A DNA stretch of 64,000 bases from positions 5,716,501 through 5,780,500 of the forward strand of contig JADLSH010000388.1 of assembly GCA_016169945.1 (NCBI GenBank). Direction: 5' to 3'. The notes below the pieces were generated by a model. That model was not told the DNA's origin, did no database searches, and worked only from the letters and a program-made list of their open reading frames with translations. The position numbers and the translations under genes were made by a program. This document shows, one piece after another, positions 35,587 to 48,008 of this stretch; position 1 is the stretch's first letter, and every line of letters begins with the position of its first letter. Source of the stretch: Trachythela sp. YZ-2020 (Eukaryota > Cnidaria > Anthozoa > Malacalcyonacea > Clavulariidae).

Positions 35587-38500
35587 ATGAAGAATTTTAC
35601 CTGTTTGTTGATCCTCGCAATTCTTTCCTTGTCGCAAGGTAACGTTAAATCCTCAATTGTTGGCATTAAAATGACTGGAATTACATCAGCATTACATTAA
35701 TTTTATGCCTCACTTTCGCGGAAGAATGACGACATATATTCGCATTTTGCAAGTTAGAGTTTCAGCAAACCTACTATTCCACTAACAAGGAAAACGAGTT
35801 TATGTTTGAGCGGTGCAAAACTAAAGGAATAATCTTCCAATGAAATAAGAAATTCTTGGAGAAACGCTTAGAAAAACCTACCCTGTAAAATATCTAAGTC
35901 CCTAGTAGCGTCTAGAATACAATCCAGGCACGAAGTATTTTACATAATTTGAACGATTTCTTTTATTCCAGGATTTCCTCGGCCGTCGTTAGACAAAGAC
36001 AACACAGCCAGCAGGCGACAAGGTGTACACTATGGTTACCCCGAGAGTCCCTCAGAACCCAATACATCCACTCAAGGCACTGCCTATAGTGAGGATCCTT
36101 CATACGCGACCACGTGGTCTAAGTCAGCAGACTCCACTACATCAAACCCTGCCTCTGAGCAGTCAACAACGAGCTACCAGAATCCAGCCGCTGATCAAAC
36201 CTCGGCTGCTCAGGAAACGACAACAGCACAAAGTCAGACCGCTGATCGTCAAACAGAGACACCACAGGCACAAAATACTCAGGCCCAGGCTTATCAAGAC
36301 TCGACTCAGAATACAACAACAGTATCACCTTATGCAGCACAAAGTCAGACCGCTGACCGACCGGCAGAAACACCACAGGCTCAAAGTACACAGACTCAGA
36401 CCCAGGCTGATCAATACTCGGCTCAGAAAACCACGACATCGCCTTATGCAGCACAGAGTTCGGCCACTGACAGTCAGACAGCTAATGCACAGGCTCAAAG
36501 TACACAAACCCAGGCTGATCAAAGCTCGGCTCAGAAAACAACAACAACTTCACCATATGCTGACTCACAAAGTCAAACCACTGCCCAGGATCAAAATACC
36601 CAAACTCAAACGCAAGCTTCAACAAGTCAGACACAAGATTCAACATCAACAGGGACACAGAGCCCCGCAACTCAGAACCCCGCAACTCAGAGCCCCGCAT
36701 CCCAGACCTCAACACAAGCACCCGCCAATCAGGATTCACCCTCCAGGGGGAGCGACCCCAATGCTCCTGCCAGCGCGGCACAGTCAACTCAAAGCCAAAC
36801 TCCTCAAGATGCCACAAGCTCAACACAAGCATCGACCCAAACACAAACCGAAGCCCAAACCCCTCAAAATCAAGATGCATCCACCGCCTCAAACCAGCCC
36901 CAAGCCTACCCCTCACAAACCGCAACCGAATCCTCAAGCCAAACCCAGCCTCCCACTGCACAAGACTCCACATCCAGCCAATCAAATACTTACAACCAAA
37001 CCAAAGCAAGCAATGAGTATGTCAACCCTCCGCAACCTTACAACGAAGCGCAGAGCAACCCGCAATCAGCCACTTCATCTCAGGCCACTTCAGACACAAA
37101 ATCGTCCTACGACCCGCAAGGTTATACCACACCCGATAATACCCAATACAAAGTAGAGAACGTTACATCCAAGACGGTGTCTGACTCTACTCAGGCAAAG
37201 GCTTCGTCACCAGTCTCTCTCTCGTCTACCGCGACCGCGAACGTGGCGGACAGCACTAAGCCCGATGACAACAAGAAATCGGCTACAGTGAGCAAAGAAA
37301 CCACGGTCAATGGAAATCATGCGACCACTTATTTAGAGTTGCCCAAAATTATTCATAAGCCTGCTATTATCAAATACCAAGTTCAGATTGCGCCCAAAGT
37401 TAAAGGGGTACCCATTGAGCAGGAAATAGCTATTATGCCTCCGGAGGGCGGTAAGGGAGAGCGTAAACCGTTGGTACTTTTGAAACAAGTCGTGTCGAAG
37501 CCAACCGACGAGCGAATACAAGTTATTGTGCCCAAGAGCGAATCTGGTGTGGTTACTTCACCCAAAGTCGAGGTCAAGGGAGGTCATATTGATCAGGAGA
37601 CTTTGAACGGTCAAGGACAAGTTGAAGGTCAAAATCAGGATCAAAGTCAGTCACAAGATCAAACTCAAAGTCAATACCAAGATCAGAGTCAAGGTCAAAG
37701 TCAGTACCAAGGTCAAGATCAGTCCCAAGGTCAGTACCAAGGTCAAGGTCAAGATCAGTCCCAAGGTCAAGATCAGTCCCAAGGTCAGTACCAAGGTCAA
37801 GGTGAGAGGACCGTACAGCGCCGCCATGTACACGCACCGTAAAACTGGGGACGACATGTGGACACTATGTGCAAGAAACTAGAACTTCTAAGAATTTGCC
37901 ACAAAGTGGATTGAACATTTCTGAGAATTTCTGACACTTTTAAATAATGTATAGTTTATAGAGATTTACACTAAGATCATGCTTGTGCGAAAAGGCATTA
38001 TGAACATGTGGACTCAGTTTTACGGTGTCAATGAACATTGCTAGCACTGTATTTTTGTATAAACGTTTCTTAAATCCTTAAGAATAGTATAGAAGAGTTT
38101 TGAGATAAAAGTAGATGTGCAACACGTATGTCTTCAATGAGATGGTCAAAATATAATGTTTTAAACAACAAATGTTAATCTTAGCTTTTTGTGCCTACAG
38201 TCTGAAATTGTTACGTAGCGTCGTAGTGTGTTACTAGTATGAGAAAGGATTTAATATTACTTTGTCCTTAGGGTAGAGAATTTTTTCATCTCTGACGAGG
38301 AGATTCTCTCAAAACATTACATTAAAATTATTTGGTTTGGGAAAAGTAAATAGGGCGTTCTAGGGAATTCTCCCTCAGAAACGAATTGTAAAAGTCGCAT
38401 TCGTTCGAAGTGTTCAGAGACATTTATGAATTGAAACGTCCTTCATATTTGAAGAAGTAGATCGGTGAATTTTTATATAAAGGTAATGATTACAAGTGTC

Positions 38501-41500
38501 TTGAATGCGTGGTTCCAGTGAAGGTAGTGGCGATAAACGATATGCTTGAGAGTTTGTAGAAAAATATAACAAGAACTTCGACGTTTCGGGTGAAGGCCCA
38601 ACTTCTATCGCTACTAACTTCCAGAAGGTTATATCCATACATACATTTTTCAGCTCACTCCCCGTTGGGGCTTTTCAGTGACCGATTACATCAAGTATCT
38701 CGCTTACCTATATTATGTACGTAGCCTACATTATCTATTTTTACAACAATTGTGATGTTACTTTCCTAATCTGTCTATCCTAACCCACCCAGTCAACTTT
38801 CTCTGTGGGAGGAAACCGGAGTACCCGGAGAAAACCCACGACTTTCGGCGGAGCGTTGACTTACTCTTTTCACACGAGTGTGTTGAGTAAAGTCCTCAGC
38901 CAGAGTCGAACTCAAAACTCAGAGGTGAAAGGCGCTTGCTCTGACGACTGCGCCACCGAAGCCCCATGAAGCCCCTCTGAAGAAGGGCCTTTGCTCTAAA
39001 TGTCGACGTTCTTGTTCTATTTTTCAGGTAGTTTGATTATACTAACTCTCGAGCATAATGTGGAGTGTCGTATGAATATTTTAGATTAGATAGAATTAGG
39101 TTATGCTTTTCTTAAAGATGGTAAACACATAACATTACAGACCCAAGGACCTTCTATCTGTTTGTTTTTTAGATTTCGCATGTGGTGATCTATCCATGTG
39201 CAAAAATTATAATCCCAATATGTGTAATCAGGTGTGGATGAAGCGCCACTGTAAGAAGATGTGTGGTCTGTGTACTCCACCAGGTGAGAATAAGAAATGT
39301 AAACAGGGATGGACCAGCTTGATCTGATAGGGGTGGGGTGGTGCTAAGCTGGCATCGGTCATGAAACAGGGCGTGGCCAGCAACCGAGGCAGGGTGAATC
39401 ATCACTGAGGCCACCCCGCAGGGTCAAGGGGGTAATCTTGTCAGAAATGTTTGAAAAATAAGATTGCCTAGATGGTCAAAAAAGGCCCATCAATGATATT
39501 TTGTTTGATAATTGCCCTGTCAATTCCAAAATTTGGATTTGATTAGAGAATTGGCACCCCTCCTGCACCCTCCTTGCCGAGCATAGGAGGGGTGCGCACC
39601 CCCCAGTAAATCCATCCCTTGTAAAACCTTATTCTCCAGGACAAACCTTTGTTAAAATTTTCCTTTCGTTTTCTTTTGCGTTTCCCAACTTATTTCCTTC
39701 ATTTTTGTTGTTTTTCCATAGAAGACGAAACGTTGTTTTCAAGTTCTCCAAGCAAAGAAACGTCTGCCCCAAAACGTAAGGCTTGTAATTTGTAAATATT
39801 TTTTGTGGTATTTTAGTTTATTGTATTAATTATGGTATTCAGTCCATGCAACGAAAACATAGTAGCATATGGTAGCATCCAAGCTCTTTAGAGCGTAAGC
39901 TTTGTAGTTTCTGTAACCCAGTAATGAAATTAAATAAACTCCAAAATGTTGTTAATATTGAATAAATATTATAAAGCCTTCTTGTCGTTAAAAAATATAA
40001 AGTTATCATTTATCATTCCTATCATCTTTGCAAAACTAGATTGTGAGTACAGCGGTGTGATCCACCAGAGTGGTGAGACGTGGTCACCAGGACCATGTGT
40101 ACCAAAATGTCACTGTGATAATGGTCATATCAAATGCTCGAAACTGGAATGTCCGGATTTGAACTGTGATAAACCTGTAAAACGCCGTTGGAAATGCTGT
40201 CCCGAGTGTCTTCCTAACTCAGATAATGGTAGGTGTTTACAACTGTTCCTAGTTAAGGTACGTTCACACACAGCGATTTGTCGGGCCGATTTCAGATGCA
40301 CGTTAATGATATTTGAAAAATACGTGGCAAACGTCATCTGGCGACATGATCAACTGAAAATATTCGTCATTAACATTCAGCAAAACCTAAAATCGGCCCG
40401 ACAAATCGCTGTGTGTGAACGTACCTTTAGAGGTTTTGATGGCTTAGTGGTTAATCTATGTGGCTTTCATCTTCGATCCTGCGGTGGCTCTCTGATTGTA
40501 ATTTTTTCCTCAGTCATATGTAAGAAGATAGTTCTAATTTGACTCTACCAAACACCGAATGTTTTCTCCAAGTACCCCGGCTTTCTCCTGTAGTAACACT
40601 GGACCGATAAGGGATGGCTATTATTGGAGCTCTAGGGAGAAAAGTGTAGAACCGGCAGAGCGATTCAAAATAAAGAAGGTCCGTTATAAATTTCCCCATA
40701 TTGTAACACTGGATTAGTTTAGTTTGGACCTCTAGGGAAAACAGTTTAGAACAGATAGAACTATGCAGTGTATTCAGTATAAATAGAGTTAGTTTAGTTT
40801 AGATTACAAATTAATGCCCTAAATTTAATGTAAAATATTAAAGCTATAAGCTTTAATTCATTTGCAAAACTAAGATATTCTTGCTTCTTCCCAGAAACAA
40901 GATGTGGTGTAGACACAAGCGGTGGTAATGGAGAAAACTTATGTTGTGTCTTTCCGTTCAACTATCGCGGAATTGATTATTTCACATGTACAACCGCTAA
41001 CGCGCAGGAACCGTGGTGCTCGATCACAAGGAATTATGATCGTGATGGATTATGGGGGAATTGTGTCGGTGAGTATTTAAATTGTTAAGCTTTAGACTGG
41101 TTTATTGTCGTGATTTTAGAAATAATAAAAGAAATATATAGAACTATTTTAACTAATTTTTTTTTGTTCTAGTGAAATCAAAAACTGGCAAGAAACATAT
41201 AAAACAAGTAGATTCTGATGAGAAAACCGCCCTGGTGTTGGCAGCACAGCTATCTGGCGCACGGAAATGGCGCAACTCCACGAACAACCAAGCAACCGAT
41301 GCTCTCAAAAACGTTCCAAGCCCTTTGTCCGAGGATGAACTGAACAAACTGAAAGCAAGTGACGAATCCTCAGGATATGCCAACAATGTATACCACAACG
41401 CTTCTGGGGCTGATGGCGATAACCTATATCAAAATACTCCTGGTGTATCTGCCCAAGCTGATGACTATAGAAACGCCGGTGCCGATCTTTCACAAGTTAA

Positions 41501-42212
41501 CGCGTTGGATAGTGCTAGTAAAACTCCCAGTTATGATGGATACCAAGGGAATTCTACGTCAACAATTAGGTCACCAGCGGTGACGTCATCGTCCGATACA
41601 TCATATACCGCACCTGGTATAGAGCAAGTTCAATCCTCGAATTCATCACAACAAGCAGTGACTACTAGTATGTATAATCCACCAAGCGATTATGCCCAAA
41701 CTACGAACAGCCCATATCAAACAACAACAGACTATGATGATAAATCCTCGGAATCTGCCGGAAACTATTCGGATCCCCGAGCATCAAATACTGTGGAGCC
41801 AAATAATGTAGGATCTAATACCGCAGTTTCTAATACCGGAGGGTCGAATGCCGTAGGGTACAATACCGGTGCGACTAATACTGGAGGGAATAATACCGAA
41901 GGATCTTATACCGGAGGATCCTATACTGGAGAGTCTAACCCTGTAGCATCCAACACCGGAGAGTCTAATCCCGTAGCATCTAATGCCGGAGAGTCGAATA
42001 CCGCGGGGTCGAGTCAGTATAGTTCATATTACGGCGAGGCTAATAACCCATCGGGTGTAAGTGCTTATAGTGGTAGCTATGGACAACAGAGTACTGCAAA
42101 GGATACAACTGACAATACTGTACCAAACGGGATTGAGAATCAAACATCATACGAGATGAACCCGGATGCAAGTACGGCTCAGTATGGGAATAACCAACCT
42201 GCCAGTACGTGA
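35587..42212 (+). CDS. Gene A: secreted Q/S/T-rich protein with ShK, VWC and FN2 modules
   Basis: I know no named orthologue. Exons: 35587-35638, 35972-37801, 39173-39283, 39722-39775, 40040-40228, 40895-41068, 41173-42212. They join to 1149 residues, and every junction is phase 1. Order: signal peptide (MKNFTCLLILAILSLSQG); Q/S/T-rich mucin-like region (18-627); ShK module with six Cys (about 631-660, CKNYNPNMC, CGLC); short linker; VWC (683-745, WSPGPCVPKC, RRWKCCPEC); FN2 (746-803, CVFPFNYRG, WCSITRNYD, WGNC); S/T/N-rich tail with a 'GESNPVASN' repeat. There is no membrane segment, so it is secreted. AATAAA at 42449-42454 is a likely poly(A) signal. Reading through the gtgaga donor at 37802 gives an alternative end at 37842. 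A matrix, mucus or adhesive role is inference. Confidence 0.85.
35972..37801 (+). repeat. Low-complexity Q/S/T exon of gene A with tandem repeats
   Basis: The 1.83-kb exon holds repeats of 'AAQSQTADR.AETPQAQSTQ' type (36220-36560), a P/S/T-rich part, then a more ordinary stretch (VQIAPKVKGVPIEQEIAIMP, about 37380-37560). It ends in a DQSQGQYQGQG tandem (37615-37800, units based on caaggtcaagatcagtccca). S/T density suggests O-glycosylation. The alternative frames here are artefacts. Confidence 0.8.
38570..38620. repeat. Dispersed 'cgacgtttcgggtgaaggcc' repeat copy
   Basis: Same family as 4885, 9300 and 35295: aaatataacaagaacttcga then cgtttcgggtgaaggccc. It lies in the gene A intron. Confidence 0.6.
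38785..39030 (-). mobile_element. SINE-like copy, reverse orientation
   Basis: On the minus strand it starts near ggggcttcggtggcgcagtc, which matches the head of the SINE at 6724, and carries gggtactccggtttcctccc. It is followed by a reverse copy of the 'gaagggcctttgctc...gtcgacgttcttg' repeat. It lies in a gene A intron. Confidence 0.65.
40251..40430. mobile_element. MITE with ~40-bp terminal inverted repeats
   Basis: Left aaggtacgttcacacacagc with gatttgtcgggccgattt; right aaatcggcccgacaaatcgc with tgtgtgtgaacgtacctt. It is about 180 bp, in the gene A intron right after the VWC exon. Confidence 0.88.
40436..40800 (+). mobile_element. SINE-like copy
   Basis: Shares the tRNA-like head (gatggcttagtggttaatct), 'tttgactctaccaaacacc', 'tgtagtaacactggaccgat' and the 'ctagggag...' body with the copies at 7436 and 56470. 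It ends in a gttagtttagttt tail. Confidence 0.65.
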
Positions 42213-43798
42213 TGTAAGGATTTTATAAGTGTTCTGTCAGGGGTAGAAAAAACTGATTTGTTACTAAATGGTAGAGAGATTGTACGGAAAAATATAAGAT
42301 AACACCTGGGATTGTAACACATGCAATAACGCCTAACTATATTTTTTATAATATCGCGTTTTGTAATTTTAAACTCTTGACGTAGCTACTGCTATTTTCA
42401 GCCGATTCCATTCAATAATCGTTAGATCAAAGGACCTTTGATACTGAGAATAAATTTCATTTAAAAGTATAAACGTTCTATTTAACAATATAATATAATG
42501 GAATTATAAAGATGAAACGTTTTAAATATGCGTGTTCCTAAATAAGTGTATGGTCTTGGAAATACACTTATATAGTACATAAAAGTAATGTATTGGTAAT
42601 TAAGCGTCACTTTATTTAGCTAATTTATTGAGCTTTCTAACTATGAAATTGTTATAAAAATTAACTCTTAACTTACAAAATTAGATTTAACATTATTTGA
42701 CGGCCGAAGATAGAATTGTATAGTAAAAATAATAAAATGTGAAATGATAAATAAAAAATAATACACTAAATTAAAAACGTATAGTGTTTTTAGATGTGTA
42801 ATCGAGCAAAATTATGTAGATATGCTGGCTCTTCCGCAGTCCTTCAATTTCGCTTCGAAACAAAATTAAAATCGCGCAATGATCCACGGGAATGCTCTAA
42901 CAGAACAATTGCAGTTCCATCATTCAACATTGGATGAGGGACTGGAGACGAATCAGGTACATATGTACTCTTCACCGGGCACTTGTTACATACACGTCAT
43001 GAGTTCCTATTTTTATAGATTAACTTTCTTAATTAACTGAGATTGGATAATTTAATCTTAATCTCCGGATTACTTAATACAAACACACTCTTTCGTAAAT
43101 CAAAGGTAGCCTTGCGGTACCTGCTTTATTAAATTATTAACATGCCTCCATGCTCCAACGAATTTTCCCTTATTGTCTAGTGCTTAATTGGCATTTCACA
43201 TACTACTAATGACAGAAAAATCCTGAAATTCCCATTCACGTAATCATTCTTATCAGTAAAAATGTCTGATGAAAGTTTTACTATAATGTTATTTGATTTT
43301 TTGATGCTTTCTGCACCCTGTTGGAGAACAATGTTGTTTTATTTTCCCCAGCAAGTGGCGTGTACATTTAATGTAAATAAATCTTAATTTGGAAACCACT
43401 TCAGACGGATGCACTAATAATAAGTTTATTTTATTCTTCATTTTATTTGGGTTTTCTAGCAAACTAACGCACAGGAATTTCTTCCCTAACGAAGGTATGA
43501 AGTTATATTTGAATGCTTTAACTGTAGCTTTGAATTTTGTGATTTAAATATTTGTATTTTCATTTATTTTATAAACAATACAATAGCAACCAGTACAACT
43601 TTATACATATGTTAGGGTAAATCGAGTCTAAGTTTAAATCAACTGCGTTAATTGATAACTTCTATTGACTACTTTAAATAGCAATTTTTATGGCAATCAT
43701 TAATGACAGTTCATTTAGCACCTGATAATTACATAAGGTAGAAAGGGTGAATAAATATTTTTGAATTGGATTTTAAAGAAACAAGCTAATTGAGGAAA
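42213..43798. other. Intergenic region between genes A and B
   Basis: AT-rich, with the gene A poly(A) signal at 42449-42454. I see no gene, long repeat or RNA. Confidence 0.6.
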
Positions 43799-46700
43799 AT
43801 GGTTTGCTCGGCAAGACTCGTCCTTGGTTTGGTCTTTTTGGCAACGATATTTTGTATCGCTAACTCTAGACGTGAGTATTTGTTGATGTTATTAAATGTG
43901 GTACAGATTGGCTAATTCAAAATCTTCCCCACCCTAAGTGAGATCGTCAGGTGACTGAACAGTTCCGATGAGTGGCAGTGAAGATTTTGAAGAAAGCCAA
44001 CGTATACTATATTTACCCTATCTTTATGGTAACACTGTCCGACATTTCACGAACCAAAATATATAAAATGTATGTATTTTGGCTTGGTGTACATGCAAGC
44101 GCGTATAGAACTCAACTGCGTCATGACCAATTCTAAATCATTATATAGTTAAACTTTAGCGTCCTATGTAAGTGCATACTCCTATTTTCATCGTGACTTT
44201 AAATCTTCGTTTACAGATCGTCACCATAAAAAATCTCATGCTACGTTACATCCTGGGAAGAACAAATTGGCTCATGGGAAAGCTCACGTGACCAAACATC
44301 ATGTTCTGAGAAAGTTCCACAGTGGTCGGCAACACCAGAGACATAGATTACGTCTGAAACAGCGACATCAACTCCACTTGAAGGCTCATAAGAAAGGCTT
44401 AACTTATGCTGAATCGCCCCTTCCACCGCGTAAGTATTGCCATTCTCCTCGTACCACGAGTATCTTGCTTTACAGTAAAATTCCGAGACGTATTTGTTAG
44501 TGCGTGTCCATACCGTTTCAGCCGTGCTTCCCTCATCTTTTCTGCATTGTCTACCATCCCACATCTTTTTCTGATCATTTCATTTCATAACGTCTCTGAC
44601 CAGCTCCCATTCATCTCCTCTTATTGCGTGTCCATACCGTTTCAGCCGTGCTTCCCTCATCTTTTCTGCATTGTCTACCACCCCACAAATTCTTCAGATC
44701 TCTTCATTACATAAAGTCTCTAACGGTCTCCTTCATCTCCGTATTTGCTTGTCAGTCATCTCAGCCTTGCATCCCTCACTTTCCCCGCAATTTCCGCCAG
44801 TCCACATATTCTGATCTCTTCATTCCAAACCATAATAATATCTTGCCACATCTTGTCCTTCAGCGAAACTCCTAGAATCCATCTTAACATTATTACACAA
44901 AAGCTGACATTTGACAATTATTGACTGTGTATTTTTCTCCATGTAGAGCCATGTATAGACTTTTTGCCTTGCCTTCAGTACCGTTACTACCATTGCTATC
45001 ATCATGAATGGATCAGAAATAATTGCCCAAAACTCTGTCATTATTGTGACCATCGTAAGTATACATTCTTTGTTGTAAACAAATCTTTTCTTACCCAGAT
45101 CTTGTCCCCACTGACTCTGGGTAGGTTGCTTGGATTCCTATCCAACTTGTCATGTTCACCATCTGTTCCTTGTTATCATTTTTCTCATTTATTGTTTGAT
45201 TATGTTTTCAGAGCCTTTCCCTGAACCAATGTATGGAAGATTTAAAACGGTCGCGGCTGAATATCCAGGTGATGTATTGCGCCAAAATATTGTTCAATAG
45301 GGCTCTTGAATAATGATATTAATATCAGTCAAAACAATCAATGACTGGATGGCATGGAGAACAGTGGCATTTTCAAAACATTGAAAAGACAGTGGAACAT
45401 TCTGATCAGTAATCACTGGATGGCATGGAGAACAGTGGGATTTTCAAAACAATGAAAAGACTCTGGCATGGTGTATTCTGGCCACTGGATCGACTGAATG
45501 GCCCTATTGTTATGATAGGTGTTATGCGAAGGACCATACTCATTCTGTCATAACCATAACCATAACTATGACTAATTTCTGTGTTTATGAACTTATAGAA
45601 TGGTGCGTGGATCACAACCACTGCAAAGCGTACCCTACAGAAGCTTGTGCTTACGATAAATGGATGCATCTTAACTGTCTGAGGAAATGCGATGCTTGCT
45701 ATGGTATGTGGCTATGCTTGAACTCTAAGATTGCGGACGAATTCCGAAATTCGTGGGTTCTATTTGTTCACACGGGAATTCCTACGGTTAGCTGTGCTCA
45801 AATTCGCCCGGTTTCATTCGTCCTGTATAAACGCAAGGCGAGATCATGCAAATTTAATCCAATCCTGTGTGAACGGAGTCGAAATATCTATCTACATCAC
45901 GTTTTAAAGAGTGTCCAATAATCCATATTTCCTTTCTCTTTGTTTCAGACTCCAAGAAAGTCAAAGCAGGACTTCTTTTCGTTGGCCATCCGTTCAATTT
46001 GAGCCCCAAAGATAAGAAAATTAACGATAAGCTGGACACATTTCTTCACTTTCGCCCCACTCCCCCACCTACCCCTCCGCCAGTGAAGGAAGCGAAAGTA
46101 AACAAGAAAAAGGTAGCTGCTGACCAAAAGAAGGGCGGTGCGCCCACTAAACTTGGTGCACCTAAGTTGCCATGGAAACTGCCTGGAAAAGGTACTCCTG
46201 CAGTTCAAGGTGATTCGCGTCCAGCGGTTGCAGCTTCGTCGAGTCAACAAGGTTCACCGGTAAAGCCAAACACCGCAGGCAACTCAAAGACAAAGAATCC
46301 ACCAGCGACCAATAATGCTGACTTATCTCAAAAGCAGTCTCAACCCGCACCACCTGTTGATAATGCCCGCCTTAATGCTCAGGCTGCTACTCAGGCAGCA
46401 ACCCAAGCAGCAACACAGGCTGCCACTCAGGCGTCATATCAGGTCACACGGGCTGCCACTCAGGCAGCTAATCAGGCAGCTGCTCAAGCGCAGGCTACAA
46501 CCCAGGCTGCCGCTCAGGCTGCAACGCAGGCAGCTACCCAGGCAGCTACTCAGGCAGCTACTCAGGCAGCTACTCAGGCAGCCACACAAGCAGCTACGCA
46601 GGCTGCTACACAGGTTGCCACTCAGATTGCCAGTCAGAAACAAGCTGAACAAGCACAGGTTGCCACTCAGATTGCCAGTCAGAAACAAGCTGAACAAGCA

Positions 46701-48008
46701 CAGGACCCTACAAACCAACAGCAAAAGACGAACGACAATAAACCCGCAAAGGCGTCTACACCTGACAAATCGACCGAAACCGAAAACCGCCAAAAAGAAA
46801 AAAATGCATACAAAGAACCCCAACCCGCATCAGCTCCTCCACCTGCACAAGATGCTCAACCTAACAATCAGGCGATCACACAGGCGCCAGGACAGACCTC
46901 CACGGTTCAACAGCCAAACGCTGCAAAGGATTCCACATCTCAAAATTTCCCAAATCCTCCCAAACAACAAAATCTAAAGGACACACAACAACAAAACGTC
47001 GCCGCTGATAACCTAGATAACAAAAACAAGCAAAAACCCATCAAAGAAAATCTACCGCTAAAACCAAACTTGAAAGACGGAAAGCAGCAAAACATTGTCG
47101 AAGACCAGTCCAAACCCGCAGCTAATCCCAAGCCCGCAGCTAATTCCAAGCCCGCAGCTCACTCAAAGTCTAATCGGAAAAGCCCGATTGGTGTGCCCGC
47201 ATATAGCTACAACGATTTGGTGAGGCAAGAGTTAGAGGCTGTTAAAGATGCACCGTCAACTAAACAGTTTAAAGCTGATGTCTTGAAGGAGGTACAGTTA
47301 GGCTAAAATGAAACTAACTTTATAACTTTATCGTTCTAAGCTTCTCCTTGAGGTCCAGTAAGAAGCACCTCTTATTGTTACTGCAGTGTTACTACAGAAA
47401 AAACTAAACTAACTTAATTCAAACTGAATAGTTTTTTCTCTGGTCTGTCTAAGACCTTTCTCCTACGAGGTCCAGTATTAAGAGCAATTTTCCAGTTTTG
47501 CAACAGGAGGAAACCAGAGTACCCAAAGAACTCGTTGTAACCCTTTAGAACTTGTCCATGTCTTGTATTCATACAAATACTGTTTTATATAACATTTACC
47601 TTCTTCTTATATCTCTGACAGGTACAAGTTAAGCTTAAGTCTGGCACCTTTCCTCAGATCGATACGGCGAGAGTGTTCGCCAAGCACAAAGTTGCGAAAC
47701 CGAAAAGAAAACATGTCGTGGAGTCCGTAAGTGAAACCAAGCACAAAGTGTCGAAACCCAAGCACAAAAAGGGCCATGCTAAACACGCAATCGCACACAA
47801 GCACAGAAAACGTGGCAAGGATTGTGGAAAGGGTGAAAATCTAAAGAAGGAGAATCCTAAGCAGGAAGACGCACACAAACACGGGAAACATGGCAATAAA
47901 TGTGGGAAGATACATCGTAAAAAGAAGAATGAAGGAAATGCTGAAAAGAAAGAGAAATTACATCATAAGAAAAGTGAGAAGAAGCATGATGTTAAGATTC
48001 TGGAGTAA
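43799..48008 (+). CDS. Gene B: secreted His/Lys-rich protein with two ShK modules and an (AATQ)n region
   Basis: No known orthologue recognised. Exons: 43799-43871, 44217-44429, 44947-45054, 45212-45268, 45599-45703, 45949-47291, 47622-48008. They give 761 residues. Introns are phase 1 except the last (phase 0). Order: signal peptide (1-22); His/Lys/Arg-rich basic segment (25-95); ShK module 1 (CIDFLPC to CHYC); linker; ShK module 2 (CVDHNHC to CDAC); long region starting with a proline cluster (PTPPPTPPP) and containing Ala-Thr-Gln repeats; His/Lys-rich C-terminal tail with two HKHxKxGxxCGK units. It is probably secreted and strongly basic at both ends. The last intron (gtacag donor) is the weakest junction; without it the protein ends at 47306. 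Confidence 0.82.
44504..44830 (-). repeat. ~122-bp tandem repeat, possibly from a retroelement
   Basis: Three degrading copies start near 44504, 44626 and 44750 (gcgtgtccataccgtttcag; gccgtgcttccctcatcttt). The minus strand can be read as KMREARLKRYGHA, which resembles the conserved tail of non-LTR reverse transcriptases (known consensus around 'R.R.GH'). It lies in the gene B intron before the first ShK exon. Confidence 0.6.
45346..45467. repeat. Two-copy ~65-bp tandem duplication
   Basis: ggatggcatggagaacagtg followed by ttttcaaaaca occurs at 45352 and 45418 with few differences. It lies in a gene B intron. Confidence 0.8.
46384..46700 (+). repeat. Gene B (AATQ)n tract and VATQIASQKQAEQAQ duplication
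   Basis: About 25 tetrapeptide units AATQ or variants are encoded from 46384 to 46630. An exact 15-residue duplication (VATQIASQKQAEQAQ) follows at 46615-46704. The third-base positions vary (gct/gca/gcc), so the peptide rather than only the DNA is repeated. Confidence 0.9.
47329..47545 (-). mobile_element. Partial SINE-like copies in the last gene B intron
   Basis: Contains aggtccagtaagaagcacct, 'actacagaaaaaactaaactaac' and 'gcaacaggaggaaaccagag', all pieces of the SINE body seen elsewhere. Confidence 0.5.

Noticed and set aside
36023..37156. 377-residue basic frame inside gene A
   Set aside because: It is the shifted frame of the Q/S/T exon. The frame from 35974 is continuous with the signal peptide and the ShK exon in phase.
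46315..46977. 220-residue Leu/Arg/Gln frame and its minus-strand Leu/Ser/Cys partner
   Set aside because: Shadow frames of the gene B AATQ repeat region.
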